This document shows positions 1 to 8,360 of a stretch of 64,000 nucleotides of DNA, in pieces (the first letter of the stretch is position 1; the number at the start of each line of letters is the position of its first letter). The notes under the pieces are model-generated. The model saw nothing but the letters and a program-made list of their open reading frames with translations. It was not told where the DNA came from and made no database searches. The DNA comes from Candidatus Gastranaerophilales bacterium (GTDB lineage Bacteria; Cyanobacteriota; Vampirovibrionia; Gastranaerophilales; Gastranaerophilaceae): the NCBI GenBank assembly GCA_947630535.1, contig CANRHZ010000001.1, positions 62,001 through 126,000 of the forward strand, in the 5' to 3' direction. Made by a program: the position numbers and the translations under genes.

Positions 1-209
1 TCTTCAACAACCTGAACTTTAATTCTTTCTTGTGTTACATATTTTTCTATAACGTTTTTTGGAGCTTTTCCTTTTCTGAAGCCCGGTATATTTGTTCCTT
101 TTGAAAAACGCATTATAGCGTTATCATAGGCTTTTTGTGCCACATCTTTATCAATTGTTATATTAATTTTTACGGTATTATTTTCTTTTTTTTCAATATT
201 TGACGACAT
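1..209 (-). CDS. tig: Trigger factor, N-terminal part (runs off the window)
   Basis: Ribosome-associated peptidyl-prolyl isomerase and chaperone that receives nascent chains at the ribosome exit tunnel. Only about the first 69 residues lie in the window. The reverse-strand translation begins MSSNIEKKENNTVKINITI and contains NIPGFRKGKAPKNVIEKY, which carries the GFRxGKxP ribosome-docking signature of the trigger factor N-terminal domain. The ATG at 209 is preceded by an AGGTGAG ribosome binding site. The gene is divergent from nanE; clpP and clpX, its usual neighbours, would lie outside the window. Identification is confident despite truncation at the window edge. Confidence 0.9.
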   Translation of the reverse strand, partial: MSSNIEKKENNTVKINITIDKDVAQKAYDNAIMRFSKGTNIPGFRKGKAPKNVIEKYVTQERIKVQVVE

Positions 210-244
210 TTTCTCACCTTTACACTTAACTAATGATTTATTTT

Positions 245-275
245 AGTATAACTTAAAAATAAAAAACATGGTCAA
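245..275 (-). promoter_or_regulatory. Possible tig promoter
   Basis: On the minus strand TTGACC (270-275) is followed after 19 bp by TATACT (245-250), about 35 nt before the tig ATG. The spacer is longer than the usual 17 bp, so this is only a candidate. Confidence 0.35.
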
Positions 276-282
276 TTTGATG

Positions 283-299
283 TATAATTTTGAATTATG
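283..299 (+). promoter_or_regulatory. -10 box abutting the nanE start (leaderless candidate)
   Basis: A perfect TATAAT at 283-288 ends 8 nt before the nanE ATG at 297, and no Shine-Dalgarno-like sequence precedes the ATG. Transcription from this box would start at or within a few nucleotides of the ATG. No good -35 is visible at 17 bp spacing. Confidence 0.5.
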
Positions 300-995
300 G
301 ATAAAAAAACGGTTCTTGAAAAAATTAAAAATCAAATTATTATTTCTTCTCAGGCTCAATCAGATGAACCTTTTCACAATGAAATTGCAATGAATGCAAT
401 GATTGAAACCGTAATTAATATGGGAAAAATTAATGCTCTAAGGTTAGCAGGCAAAAGAGATATTAAAAATACAAAAGATAAATTTAAGAATAAAGTTGTT
501 ATTATCGGTATCACAAAGCCCGATAAAATTCCTTTTAACTGTAAAGAAATTGTATACATAACACCAAGCGTTGATGATGCTAAAAGCATCATTGATGCGG
601 GAGCCGACATTGTTGCATTTGATTCAACAAACAGAAAATCCGATAGCGCTCTTAGAGAAATGATTAATTTTATACACTCTCAAAATAAAATCGCAATGGC
701 AGACATCTCGCAACTCATGGAAGCAAAAAGGGCTTATGAATTTGGAGTTGATATTATATCGACAACTTTAAGCGGTTATACAAAAGAAACAGAAAATAAC
801 CCTTGTACCCCCGATTTTGAACTTCTTCAAAAATGCGCCTTAAATTTCAACATTCCCGTTATTTTAGAAGGCAAAATATGGGATAAAAATGATGTAAAAA
901 AAGCATTTTCACTTGGTGCGTACTCTGTTGTAATCGGTTCTGCCGTAACAAGACCGCATAACATTATAGCAAAATTCAAGGAAGGACTTATATGA
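297..995 (+). CDS. nanE: N-acylglucosamine-6-phosphate 2-epimerase (ManNAc-6-P epimerase)
   Basis: Converts N-acetylmannosamine 6-phosphate to N-acetylglucosamine 6-phosphate in sialic acid or amino-sugar catabolism; cytoplasmic TIM barrel. The 232-residue length is normal for NanE. Seen in order: the family start IIISSQAQSDEPFH, the strand motif GADIVAFDSTNR, MADISQLMEAKRAYEFG, the hallmark ADI/VDIISTTLSGYT region, and the phosphate-binding end LGAYSVVIGSAVTRP. The ATG is the only sensible start and may be used as a leaderless start. The stop overlaps the next gene, a ROK kinase, by 4 nt (ATGA), implying translational coupling; NanE and NanK act in consecutive steps. No sialic acid lyase or transporter lies nearby, so the source of ManNAc is not shown. 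Confidence 0.93.
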   Translation: MDKKTVLEKIKNQIIISSQAQSDEPFHNEIAMNAMIETVINMGKINALRLAGKRDIKNTKDKFKNKVVIIGITKPDKIPFNCKEIVYITPSVDDAKSIIDAGADIVAFDSTNRKSDSALREMINFIHSQNKIAMADISQLMEAKRAYEFGVDIISTTLSGYTKETENNPCTPDFELLQKCALNFNIPVILEGKIWDKNDVKKAFSLGAYSVVIGSAVTRPHNIIAKFKEGLI

Positions 996-1864
996 AAAAA
1001 ATTGCTCTTGGGATTGATATTGGCGGAACTAAAATATTTTATGCAAAAGTAAATGAAAAAGGTGAAATTATTTCTGATGTTATAAAAGAATACACCCCAA
1101 AAACAAGCGCTTTGATTGAGGATAAGCTCTCTCAAATTATAAAAAAATATGAAAACGAAGTAAATTCAATAGGAATTGCAACAGCAGGCGCAGTTAACAA
1201 TCAAAATAATGCAATTTTATCCTCTACCGCAAACATGCCCGAAGGATACCAAAATATTAATTTTAAGAACCTTTCTCACAAACTTAGTGTTGTTATAGAA
1301 AATGATGCAAACTGTGCAGCCTGGGCAGAATTTAAATCGGGTGCGACATCAGAATGCAATAATGCAATTATATTAACCCTCGGAACGGGTGTAGGGGGCG
1401 GCATTATAACGGATGGCAGATTACTGAAAGGTAAATCAGGAGCAGCGGGCGAGATGCATTTTAAAATGTCGGTTGATAAAAAAAGAAAATGCACTTGCGG
1501 GGAATATGACTGTTTTGAAATTTACGCTTCGGGGCTTGGCTTAAGACTTACATATAAAGATATAACCGGCCTTGATATTTCAACATACGATATCACAGAC
1601 AAAGCAAAGAATAATGATAAAGATGCGATTTTAGCAATCAAAAAGTGGAATGAATATATTGCAATTGGTATACTCGGGCTAAATAACATTTTTGATACCG
1701 AAGTTGTTGCGCTTTCAGGTTCAATGGCCGAGTTTGCAGATTGCAATTTTATTGAAAACTATGTTAATGAAAAAACTGTTACAACAAAAACAAAAGTAAC
1801 TTTATGTACAAAAGGTGTATATGCCGGATTAATTGGTGCGGGGCTTATTTCTTTAACAAAGTAA
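992..1864 (+). CDS. nanK: ROK-family sugar kinase, probably N-acetylmannosamine kinase
   Basis: ATP-dependent cytoplasmic sugar kinase of the ROK family, 290 residues. The N-terminal phosphate-binding motif GIDIGGTK is at residues 7-14, the catalytic region ENDANCAAWAE is near residue 105, and the zinc motif CTCGEYDC is at 167-174 with its preceding histidine in GEMHFKM. The zinc motif has CxCGxxxC spacing, with Asp in place of the usual Gly before the last Cys. It starts inside the last codon of nanE, so the substrate is most likely ManNAc (giving ManNAc-6-P for the epimerase). ROK sequence alone does not separate ManNAc kinase from glucokinase; the assignment rests on the nanE coupling. Confidence 0.8.
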   Translation: MKKIALGIDIGGTKIFYAKVNEKGEIISDVIKEYTPKTSALIEDKLSQIIKKYENEVNSIGIATAGAVNNQNNAILSSTANMPEGYQNINFKNLSHKLSVVIENDANCAAWAEFKSGATSECNNAIILTLGTGVGGGIITDGRLLKGKSGAAGEMHFKMSVDKKRKCTCGEYDCFEIYASGLGLRLTYKDITGLDISTYDITDKAKNNDKDAILAIKKWNEYIAIGILGLNNIFDTEVVALSGSMAEFADCNFIENYVNEKTVTTKTKVTLCTKGVYAGLIGAGLISLTK

Positions 1865-1866
1865 AA

Positions 1867-2499
1867 TTAATTCTTTTTCATTATTACAAGCTCTCTTGTG
1901 TAGTTTTCCGGCAAAGGAAGTTTGTATGGAATTAATTTATAAAAGCTTAAATTAGGATATTTTTTTATGGCATAATTTAGTTCTTCTTCAACGTTTTTTG
2001 ATTTATAAGAAATAAAGTACCCCCCTTTTTTTAAATGTCTGTCGGATAACTTATAAACGTCCCCGATTTTTCCCACGGCACGATTTAAAATTATATCCGC
2101 ATTTATAATATCAACAGTTTCCGCCCTTCCTGTTATGGGGTATAAGTTATCAAGACTTAAGGCGCACTTTGCATTTTCAATAAATTTAATTTTTTTACCC
2201 GTAGAATCAAGCGCATAAATTTTTATATCAGGGAAAAATACGGATAAAATTAAAGAAGGAAACCCTCCTCCGCAACCGACATCAAGCACAACTTTATTTT
2301 TATTAAATTCACTAAATAAACAAACGGAAAGAGAATCTATAACATGCTTTTCATACAGAACTTTTATATCGTTTTTGCTCATCAAATTTGTATGAGAATT
2401 GTATTCGATAAACATAGTTTTCCAACTTTCAAGTTTATCAAGGGTTGAATTTGATACGTTAAGAGAAAACAATTCAAAAAGTTTATCTTTAATTATCAT
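1867..2499 (-). CDS. rsmG: 16S rRNA (guanine527-N7)-methyltransferase RsmG
   Basis: Methylates G527 of 16S rRNA using S-adenosylmethionine. The 210 residues match the usual length. Seen: the substrate-side motif EYNSHTNLMS, the SAM-binding motif I VLDVGCGGGFPSL, ALDSTGKKIKFIE (acidic residue that would contact the ribose) and the later NADIILNRAVGKI. The start overlaps the end of the upstream ATPase-TPR gene by 11 nt, so the two are probably co-translated. It is convergent with nanK, with a 2-nt gap. Assignment is secure; the linkage to a signalling-type ATPase is not the usual gidA-gidB-parAB context. Confidence 0.93.
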   Translation of the reverse strand: MIIKDKLFELFSLNVSNSTLDKLESWKTMFIEYNSHTNLMSKNDIKVLYEKHVIDSLSVCLFSEFNKNKVVLDVGCGGGFPSLILSVFFPDIKIYALDSTGKKIKFIENAKCALSLDNLYPITGRAETVDIINADIILNRAVGKIGDVYKLSDRHLKKGGYFISYKSKNVEEELNYAIKKYPNLSFYKLIPYKLPLPENYTRELVIMKKN

Positions 2500-4753
2500 A
2501 AAGCTGCTTCATGCCCTTAAAAATGTAATCGCCGAGTTTGATTTTCATGTCGTTAATTCTTGTTAATACCCTTTGCATGTTTTCTTTTGAAGCATTAGCT
2601 CCAAGTATTGATTTAGCTTGAAAGTAACAAATTAAAGCCTGCTCATTTTGCCTCATGTCGTAATAATAATCACCGAGTTCCAATAGAGAAATTGCAATTT
2701 CAAAAGAATTATCGGACATTCTGGCATATTCAAGAGCAAGATTTAAATATTCATACGCTTTTTCAAAATCAAAATTTCTGTAAACTTTTGCTATATTTCT
2801 TACAACATAGTATGAATTTGTATAATTTTCTTCTCTGATGTTTAAATCAAGAGCATAGTTTAAATATTCAATTGCGCCTTCATTGTCGCCCATATCGGCA
2901 AGTATTGTTCCCATATCCGTATATGCGTTTGGCAAAAATTTGGTATTAGAGGAAGTTTTGGAGTATTCAACAGATTTATTGAAATATTCAAGCGCCTCAT
3001 CCGTGTAATCGTTCTCATAATAAAGCGACCCTATTTTATATGCAATTTCAGGAAGCATAATATCGGTTTGCCCGCATGCATTTAGGGTCAGATTGAGCGC
3101 TTCTTTATATTCTTTCATGGAAGCTTTCATATCGTTTTGAGCTTCAAAAAGTTCGCCCAATGCAAATTTAACAGAAGCCTTGCTTGCATCCGATATTTTA
3201 TTTTCATCTTTTATAAGGTCATTTAAGGTATTTAAACTTTTTGAAAAGGAGTATAAATTTTTATATATTTTTGAAATTTCAATTTTATATTTAGCCCAAA
3301 AATCGTAATTTTCTTCTTTATAGCAAATATCGGCAAGCTCTCTATAGTTTACAAGCGCAAGATTGTTGTCATTTAATTTGATTGCAATGTTTGCTATATT
3401 TGTATATATTCTTATGAAATCATCAAGTTTGTTTGCAATTTTTTTAGACTGTTCAAAAAGCGATATTGCTTCCCTGTAGTTAAAGGCGGCCTGTTGTTCT
3501 TCCGCTTCTTTTATAAGGTTATTTAGCTTGGTGTCCGTTTTATTTATTGGTTCATTTTTGATTTCAGAAAAAGCATTTTTTTGACGGGGCTTAATTTCCT
3601 TACCGCCGGTCACAAACCAGTTTTGATTGATGACTTGGGCATTGTAGTTAAATATGGGTTGAATTTTAGTTCTTGCAATTTTAGGGATTTTTTCTTCCAG
3701 ATTGTCCATACAGTTTCTGATGCTTGCCCTTGATAGCCTTAATAACCTGTCTTTAGGACTTTTTTTAAGTTCGTTATCGTATACACCGATAAGATTTTTT
3801 GAAATTTGGTTTCTTTCTTGAAGGGATGTATTATCTTCAAAATATTTTCTAAAATATGATTTTATATAGTAGGTGCCAAAAAATTCAGACACAATAAACT
3901 TTGATACAAGATAGGAAAGTTGTTTAATATCGCCAAGTCCGTATGCTTCAATAAAAGACAGAGGCACATTATGATAAATACAAGACAGGTTATTTAAAAT
4001 GGGGATGTAGTTAGAGGGAATAAGAGAAATTTGCTTTTCGACAAGAAAATCTTCAAATAAATATTCGTCTTTTTTCTGCTTATATTCATCCAAAAAATCG
4101 CTCAAACTAATGCTTATTGAGTCCAAATATAAAAGAGTCATTTTTAAATATAACTCATATCCGCCCGTAACATCATATAATTCTTCAAAAAGCTTTCTTT
4201 CGGCATCATTAAAAATCTGAGATAAAAAGTTTATGCAGTCGTCTTTTTTAATTTTTTCAAATTCGAGCGTATCAATTTTTATCTCTTTATCTTCAAAAAT
4301 TTTAGACTCGGGTTTTCTTGATACAATAATAACCTTTACATTCTCAAATGTAGATATATGGGCCAAAAAATCGGATATTTCTTCGTTATTTTTTACGTTA
4401 TCGAAGTTGTCAATTAAAACAACGGAGGGAAGTTCAAGGTTTTTAAAATAAAAGCTGACTTTTTGTATAAACCCTTCCATAGGATTTTTTTTAAGGGCGA
4501 TAATTTGTTTTAGAGCATACTCTCTGAATGTGTCATAAAAAGAAAGCAAGAAATCGTCGGTTACGGTGTTTTTAAAGCAGATACATTGAAAGTGCAAAAT
4601 GTCGTTTTCATATTCATCTAAAGCTGCTTTTATAACGGAGGACTTTCCGGACCCTGAAAATCCGCTTACAAACAATAAATCCGTGTCGGAATTCAGAAAG
4701 TCATGGATTTTTTGTATATAAGTATTATAAAATTTTGTAAATACATCTTCCAT
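2489..4753 (-). CDS. STAND/AAA-like ATPase with C-terminal TPR repeats
   Basis: A 754-residue protein of unrecognised specific function. The N-terminal P-loop domain has Walker A GFSGSGKS (31-38), Walker B VVLIDNFD (111-118) and a sensor-like VIIVSRKPES shortly after, as in STAND/ORC-like ATPases. A helical middle (about 200-350) is followed by degenerate tetratricopeptide repeats from about residue 420 to the end (motifs such as ALEYFNKSVEYSK, AIEYLNYALDLN, AYEYLNLALEYAR). This layout (nucleotide switch plus TPR sensor) is typical of signal-transducing ATPases such as MalT-like or tetratricopeptide NTPases, but no DNA-binding domain is visible. It overlaps rsmG by 11 nt. The ATG at 4753 has no ribosome binding site but does have a -10-like TAAAAT 7 nt upstream. 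The ATPase-TPR architecture is firm; the role is not. Confidence 0.75.
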   Translation of the reverse strand: MEDVFTKFYNTYIQKIHDFLNSDTDLLFVSGFSGSGKSSVIKAALDEYENDILHFQCICFKNTVTDDFLLSFYDTFREYALKQIIALKKNPMEGFIQKVSFYFKNLELPSVVLIDNFDNVKNNEEISDFLAHISTFENVKVIIVSRKPESKIFEDKEIKIDTLEFEKIKKDDCINFLSQIFNDAERKLFEELYDVTGGYELYLKMTLLYLDSISISLSDFLDEYKQKKDEYLFEDFLVEKQISLIPSNYIPILNNLSCIYHNVPLSFIEAYGLGDIKQLSYLVSKFIVSEFFGTYYIKSYFRKYFEDNTSLQERNQISKNLIGVYDNELKKSPKDRLLRLSRASIRNCMDNLEEKIPKIARTKIQPIFNYNAQVINQNWFVTGGKEIKPRQKNAFSEIKNEPINKTDTKLNNLIKEAEEQQAAFNYREAISLFEQSKKIANKLDDFIRIYTNIANIAIKLNDNNLALVNYRELADICYKEENYDFWAKYKIEISKIYKNLYSFSKSLNTLNDLIKDENKISDASKASVKFALGELFEAQNDMKASMKEYKEALNLTLNACGQTDIMLPEIAYKIGSLYYENDYTDEALEYFNKSVEYSKTSSNTKFLPNAYTDMGTILADMGDNEGAIEYLNYALDLNIREENYTNSYYVVRNIAKVYRNFDFEKAYEYLNLALEYARMSDNSFEIAISLLELGDYYYDMRQNEQALICYFQAKSILGANASKENMQRVLTRINDMKIKLGDYIFKGMKQLYDN

Positions 4754-4789
4754 GTATTTTATTTTAACCGATTTTATGTTATTTATCCA
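4751..4789 (-). promoter_or_regulatory. Promoter abutting the STAND-TPR start (leaderless candidate)
   Basis: On the minus strand TGGATA (4784-4789), a 17-bp spacer and TAAAAT (4761-4766) are followed by 7 nt and the ATG. There is no Shine-Dalgarno sequence, so the transcript would begin at or near the start codon. Confidence 0.45.
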
Positions 4790-4907
4790 GACATAAAAGC
4801 CGATTGATTAATTGTTAATTTTTATTAAGTCCAATTTGTTTTTGATGGCAACAATTTTATTTTTCATGTGTTTTTTAATATGTGTGTGTTAGCCGTGGAG
4901 CATCTTA

Positions 4908-5900
4908 ATGCAGATCGAAAATTCCAAACTAAACAGTATACCTAAAAACTCTTACTTGATTGTAAACAAAGATTTTGATAATGAGGATCATATAATCAAA
5001 AAACGTCCTACCACAGGCGCACGCATAGTTTTAGATAAATTCACAAATGATATCTTTTCTTACGTTCCGAAGGGAATGAAGGGTTCAAAAAACAGCAATT
5101 TTTACGAGTTTTTGTCTTTGGGGCTTATACCTAATTTAACAGGCTCGTTGATGCTCATTTTAATTTCTAACGCACTCAATAACAAATATGGCGGCCAGAA
5201 CACATTCTTTGCAGGCATGAACGGCAAAAAAATGGCGGCAGGGGTTATGCTCTATGCTGCGGGCAAATGGCTTGGAAACAAAATTATAAACAAAGGAATA
5301 GAGGCAAAAACGGGCATTGATATTGAAATGCCTTATAAAAAGATTGTTCATGAACTTCCCGAATATAAAGGGGATAAAAACACGACTTCGGTTGAATTTC
5401 ACAGAGTTTTTGAAAGCACCGATTTTCCCCGTTGGGATTTAATTAACAAACAGGGCGAACACAACAATAACAGATATGAGTATTACGATAAATTGGCCGA
5501 AAAAATGGGATATGAAGGCAAATTAAATGCACCCGATCAGGTGGTTCAGCCAAAAATTAAAGAAGTGCTTGTGAAATCAAGCGCAGCTAAGGCAATTAGT
5601 TCTTACATCTGGGCGGCTCTCGGTGTTGCGATTGCATCACAGGATTCGTTCGGCAAGTTTATGCGCTCGGCCGATAAGCTTTCAATTAAAGATACCATGA
5701 AGCGACTTCCGAAAGACTTATTCAACACAATGAAAGAAAGTGTAACATCACTTTCTAAAACAAAAATGGGCAAAGCCCTTATGGTAGCGGCAACACTATC
5801 AAGTATTTTTGGCATATTTAATTCAACATCAGGCTTTAAAGCCGAAAAAGAAGATAAAAAATCTGCGGTTGATTACACAAAAAATTACATGGAGTTTTAA
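4908..5900 (+). CDS. Membrane-associated protein of unknown function, first gene of the GH13 operon
   Basis: 330 residues, not recognised. Hydrophobic segments lie near residues 71-90, 108-125, 229-246 and 288-306; there is no cleavable signal peptide. The soluble N-terminus (1-65) is polar. A central segment (about 163-202) containing FPRWD and YYDKLAEKMG resembles LPWD...NKVADKMG in the next gene's product, suggesting a shared domain. Translation starts at ATG 4908 behind a GGAG at about 4897. Its stop and the next gene's start share one base (TAATG), so the pair is coupled. The operon continues into two GH13-like genes. Probably a lineage-specific membrane protein; function unknown. Confidence 0.7.
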   Translation: MQIENSKLNSIPKNSYLIVNKDFDNEDHIIKKRPTTGARIVLDKFTNDIFSYVPKGMKGSKNSNFYEFLSLGLIPNLTGSLMLILISNALNNKYGGQNTFFAGMNGKKMAAGVMLYAAGKWLGNKIINKGIEAKTGIDIEMPYKKIVHELPEYKGDKNTTSVEFHRVFESTDFPRWDLINKQGEHNNNRYEYYDKLAEKMGYEGKLNAPDQVVQPKIKEVLVKSSAAKAISSYIWAALGVAIASQDSFGKFMRSADKLSIKDTMKRLPKDLFNTMKESVTSLSKTKMGKALMVAATLSSIFGIFNSTSGFKAEKEDKKSAVDYTKNYMEF

Positions 5901-8359
5901 TGATTAACAATAATCAAAACAATATAATTTTTAAAAGTATGGATCTTCAAAGAAAACTTGAGGACAGACGTGTTTTTGACCAGTTTTTAAATCAAACTCA
6001 ACATGTAACCTGTGATAAACCAAAGGGTCGCCTTGTTAAAGAAACCCCCCTTCAATCGTTTAAAGCAGTATTTACGGACACCGCAAAAGATATAAGCAAT
6101 CTTGGTAAGGCGCTCACAACAGGCAAATCAAATGACCATGAACTCGGTAAAATGAATGATATCGGAATGAAAATGGGCGGTGGGCTTGTTGCTGCGGCAC
6201 TTATGGGCGCAAGAAGCACAAATGCAAAAAAACTTATGGAAGTTATAGGTTTTGGCACATTCTTTACTTCTATGGCTCTGTGGCCAAAACTTGCAATTGA
6301 CCTTCCGACAAAACTTAAATACGGTTTTAATCCTCATCAAAAATATATTGATTCTCAAGGAAGAAAAAAAGAATTCTTCCAGGATAACCAATATCTGCCT
6401 TGGGATGTATGGTCCAAAGAAGATATAAATAAAGTTGCGGACAAAATGGGTATACCTAAAAACATCAAAGACAGAGAACAGTTTACAAAAGAAAAAATGC
6501 GCACAATAGCGCTTCAGGATAATACATTGTGGATGCTAACGGCGGGTTTTGCAACACCTTTATTAACATCTTTAATATGTAACAGAATTGAAGAAGGAAT
6601 AAAAGTACCTGTCGCAAACCGTGATTTGAAAAAACTGCATTCTCAATTCAGCCCCTTATCTTCAGAAGCGGATTATATGGGCGGGCTTATCGAAAAAACC
6701 GTAGCAAATCCCAATGTTTTCCAAAATCAGGATGAAGAATTCGGAGCCCTTATAGAAGAACTTCATTCGGGAAAAATGCCCGCAGATTTCGCTCAAAGGC
6801 TCGGTAAAATATTCAATTTATCATCCGTTACAACAAATCCTTTAATTTCTGAAAACTTAAGGAAAAACGGTGTCGATTGTGCTGACGATTTAATTAAAAA
6901 ACTGTTTTTGGATTCACCCGAATTTTTAAATAACGGTTTTATTGAAAAATTGATTGGCGATGTGCCGGAAAACGCACAAGAAATTGAAAGTGCAAAAAAT
7001 TTATTCAGACAAGCATATAATATGGCAAAATCCGATCCTGACCTTGCAGGCAGAGTCGATATGGATGATATCTTAAAGAATGTATTTTCTCTTGCAAGAA
7101 AAGAAAATAAGGAATGGGCTAAACCTTTAAGATTTGGAACGGAAGGTTTATCAGACGAGCTTAAACTTCTTGCCAAAGCTGAATCGTTACAGAGCAAAGA
7201 AACTCTATCAAGCGGGGCAGACGTATTATCAAATATATATAACGAAACAATCAAGCCTGCACAGGCTCAAATGAGAATTTTGGGAGATAAAATCAAAGTT
7301 CTTGACGGCATCTCGGGCGAAGAATACAACAGAGTTTTAAAAAGCACAATAAAACTTCTCGGTTTTTCGGATAGTGAAATTACACTTTTAAGAAATTCAA
7401 CCGAAGATTTTGGCCCGGAATTTCAGGAATTTGTTACAAATAAAATCAAAAATATTGCACAAAATGAAAAAGATTATCAATCAGTCATAGCAAAACTTGA
7501 AAAAATTCAAGAAAGTGTCGACAGTACAAATATTAAGGGCACAAAAACCACAATCGGCGACGTCTTTAATACTATGATTACTAAAGTAAATACAATACTA
7601 AAGGGTTTAAGCAATATTTCATCCTCTCAATCAGAAGCATATAGCAACTCATCACTAAATACGCTTATTGGAGGAGGCCTAAACAGAAATGAAATAGGCG
7701 CTGCAAGAAGCAATATAACCTCGGTTGAATCCGTTATTACAAGAATGTATAACGCAATTATTCTTGAAAGAAGCATTCAAGACGGCACATTCAAACAAAA
7801 TTGGGCAAGATATGCTATAGAAAACGGACTTGAGGGCAATATTGACGATTTAGGAAGCGAAGAACTTGAAAAATTCTATTCTCTTTGCAGAAAAATAGCT
7901 TGGCAGAGCTCTTATGGTGATGCAATGAACAAACACTATGTCGACGGAAACGGCAGCTTCTTTAAAACCTTAACAGATGCGATATTCCACACTTCATCGG
8001 ATAAAGACAATGTTAAAAACTGGGTTGAAAGGGCAAGAAGCATTTCAAACGAATGTGATTATATTCCGCTTCCCTCGCACACAATGCGTCTTGAAGGAGA
8101 AGGGGCCGAATATATTGGCGAAATGACAAAATCCCATGGCCTTAAATTTGCCGATTTTGGAGAATCTGTTCTGGGTGCATTTAAAAAACAGATAAATCAG
8201 ATGTATAATGATAGAACATGGATGAAAGTCTTTGGCGGGTTAACGGTAGTTCTTCTTGGTGCAACCTTTATATCAAAAATGTTTTTCGGAAAGGTGAAAA
8301 ATGCTCAACTTTATGAAAAACAGGAACAGGTAAATTCTTTTGAGGGCGGAAAAAACTAA
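5900..8359 (+). CDS. Large membrane-anchored protein of unknown function
   Basis: 819 residues, not recognised. The N-terminal third has hydrophobic stretches at about 92-104, 114-136 and 209-227, with LPWDV (166-170) and NKVADKMG between them that echo the preceding gene product. The long middle (about 240-770) is polar, Asn/Glu/Lys-rich and helical, with no recognised fold. A single strong transmembrane segment lies near 775-795 with a basic tail. The segment KKLMEVIG...IDLPT (110-137) resembles KKYASIIG...IDAPLT in the small membrane protein at 26637, pointing to a family present at two loci. It starts within the stop of the previous gene (TAATG) and ends 1 nt before the ATG of the GH13 gene, so all three are probably co-translated. 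Confidence 0.7.
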   Translation: MINNNQNNIIFKSMDLQRKLEDRRVFDQFLNQTQHVTCDKPKGRLVKETPLQSFKAVFTDTAKDISNLGKALTTGKSNDHELGKMNDIGMKMGGGLVAAALMGARSTNAKKLMEVIGFGTFFTSMALWPKLAIDLPTKLKYGFNPHQKYIDSQGRKKEFFQDNQYLPWDVWSKEDINKVADKMGIPKNIKDREQFTKEKMRTIALQDNTLWMLTAGFATPLLTSLICNRIEEGIKVPVANRDLKKLHSQFSPLSSEADYMGGLIEKTVANPNVFQNQDEEFGALIEELHSGKMPADFAQRLGKIFNLSSVTTNPLISENLRKNGVDCADDLIKKLFLDSPEFLNNGFIEKLIGDVPENAQEIESAKNLFRQAYNMAKSDPDLAGRVDMDDILKNVFSLARKENKEWAKPLRFGTEGLSDELKLLAKAESLQSKETLSSGADVLSNIYNETIKPAQAQMRILGDKIKVLDGISGEEYNRVLKSTIKLLGFSDSEITLLRNSTEDFGPEFQEFVTNKIKNIAQNEKDYQSVIAKLEKIQESVDSTNIKGTKTTIGDVFNTMITKVNTILKGLSNISSSQSEAYSNSSLNTLIGGGLNRNEIGAARSNITSVESVITRMYNAIILERSIQDGTFKQNWARYAIENGLEGNIDDLGSEELEKFYSLCRKIAWQSSYGDAMNKHYVDGNGSFFKTLTDAIFHTSSDKDNVKNWVERARSISNECDYIPLPSHTMRLEGEGAEYIGEMTKSHGLKFADFGESVLGAFKKQINQMYNDRTWMKVFGGLTVVLLGATFISKMFFGKVKNAQLYEKQEQVNSFEGGKN

Positions 8360-8360
8360 T

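Noticed and set aside
8340-8360. TTG 8340 as the start of the first GH13 gene
   Set aside because: The TTG lies within the preceding coding region with no ribosome binding site ahead of it; ATG 8361 is preceded by GAGGGCGG and follows the stop directly.
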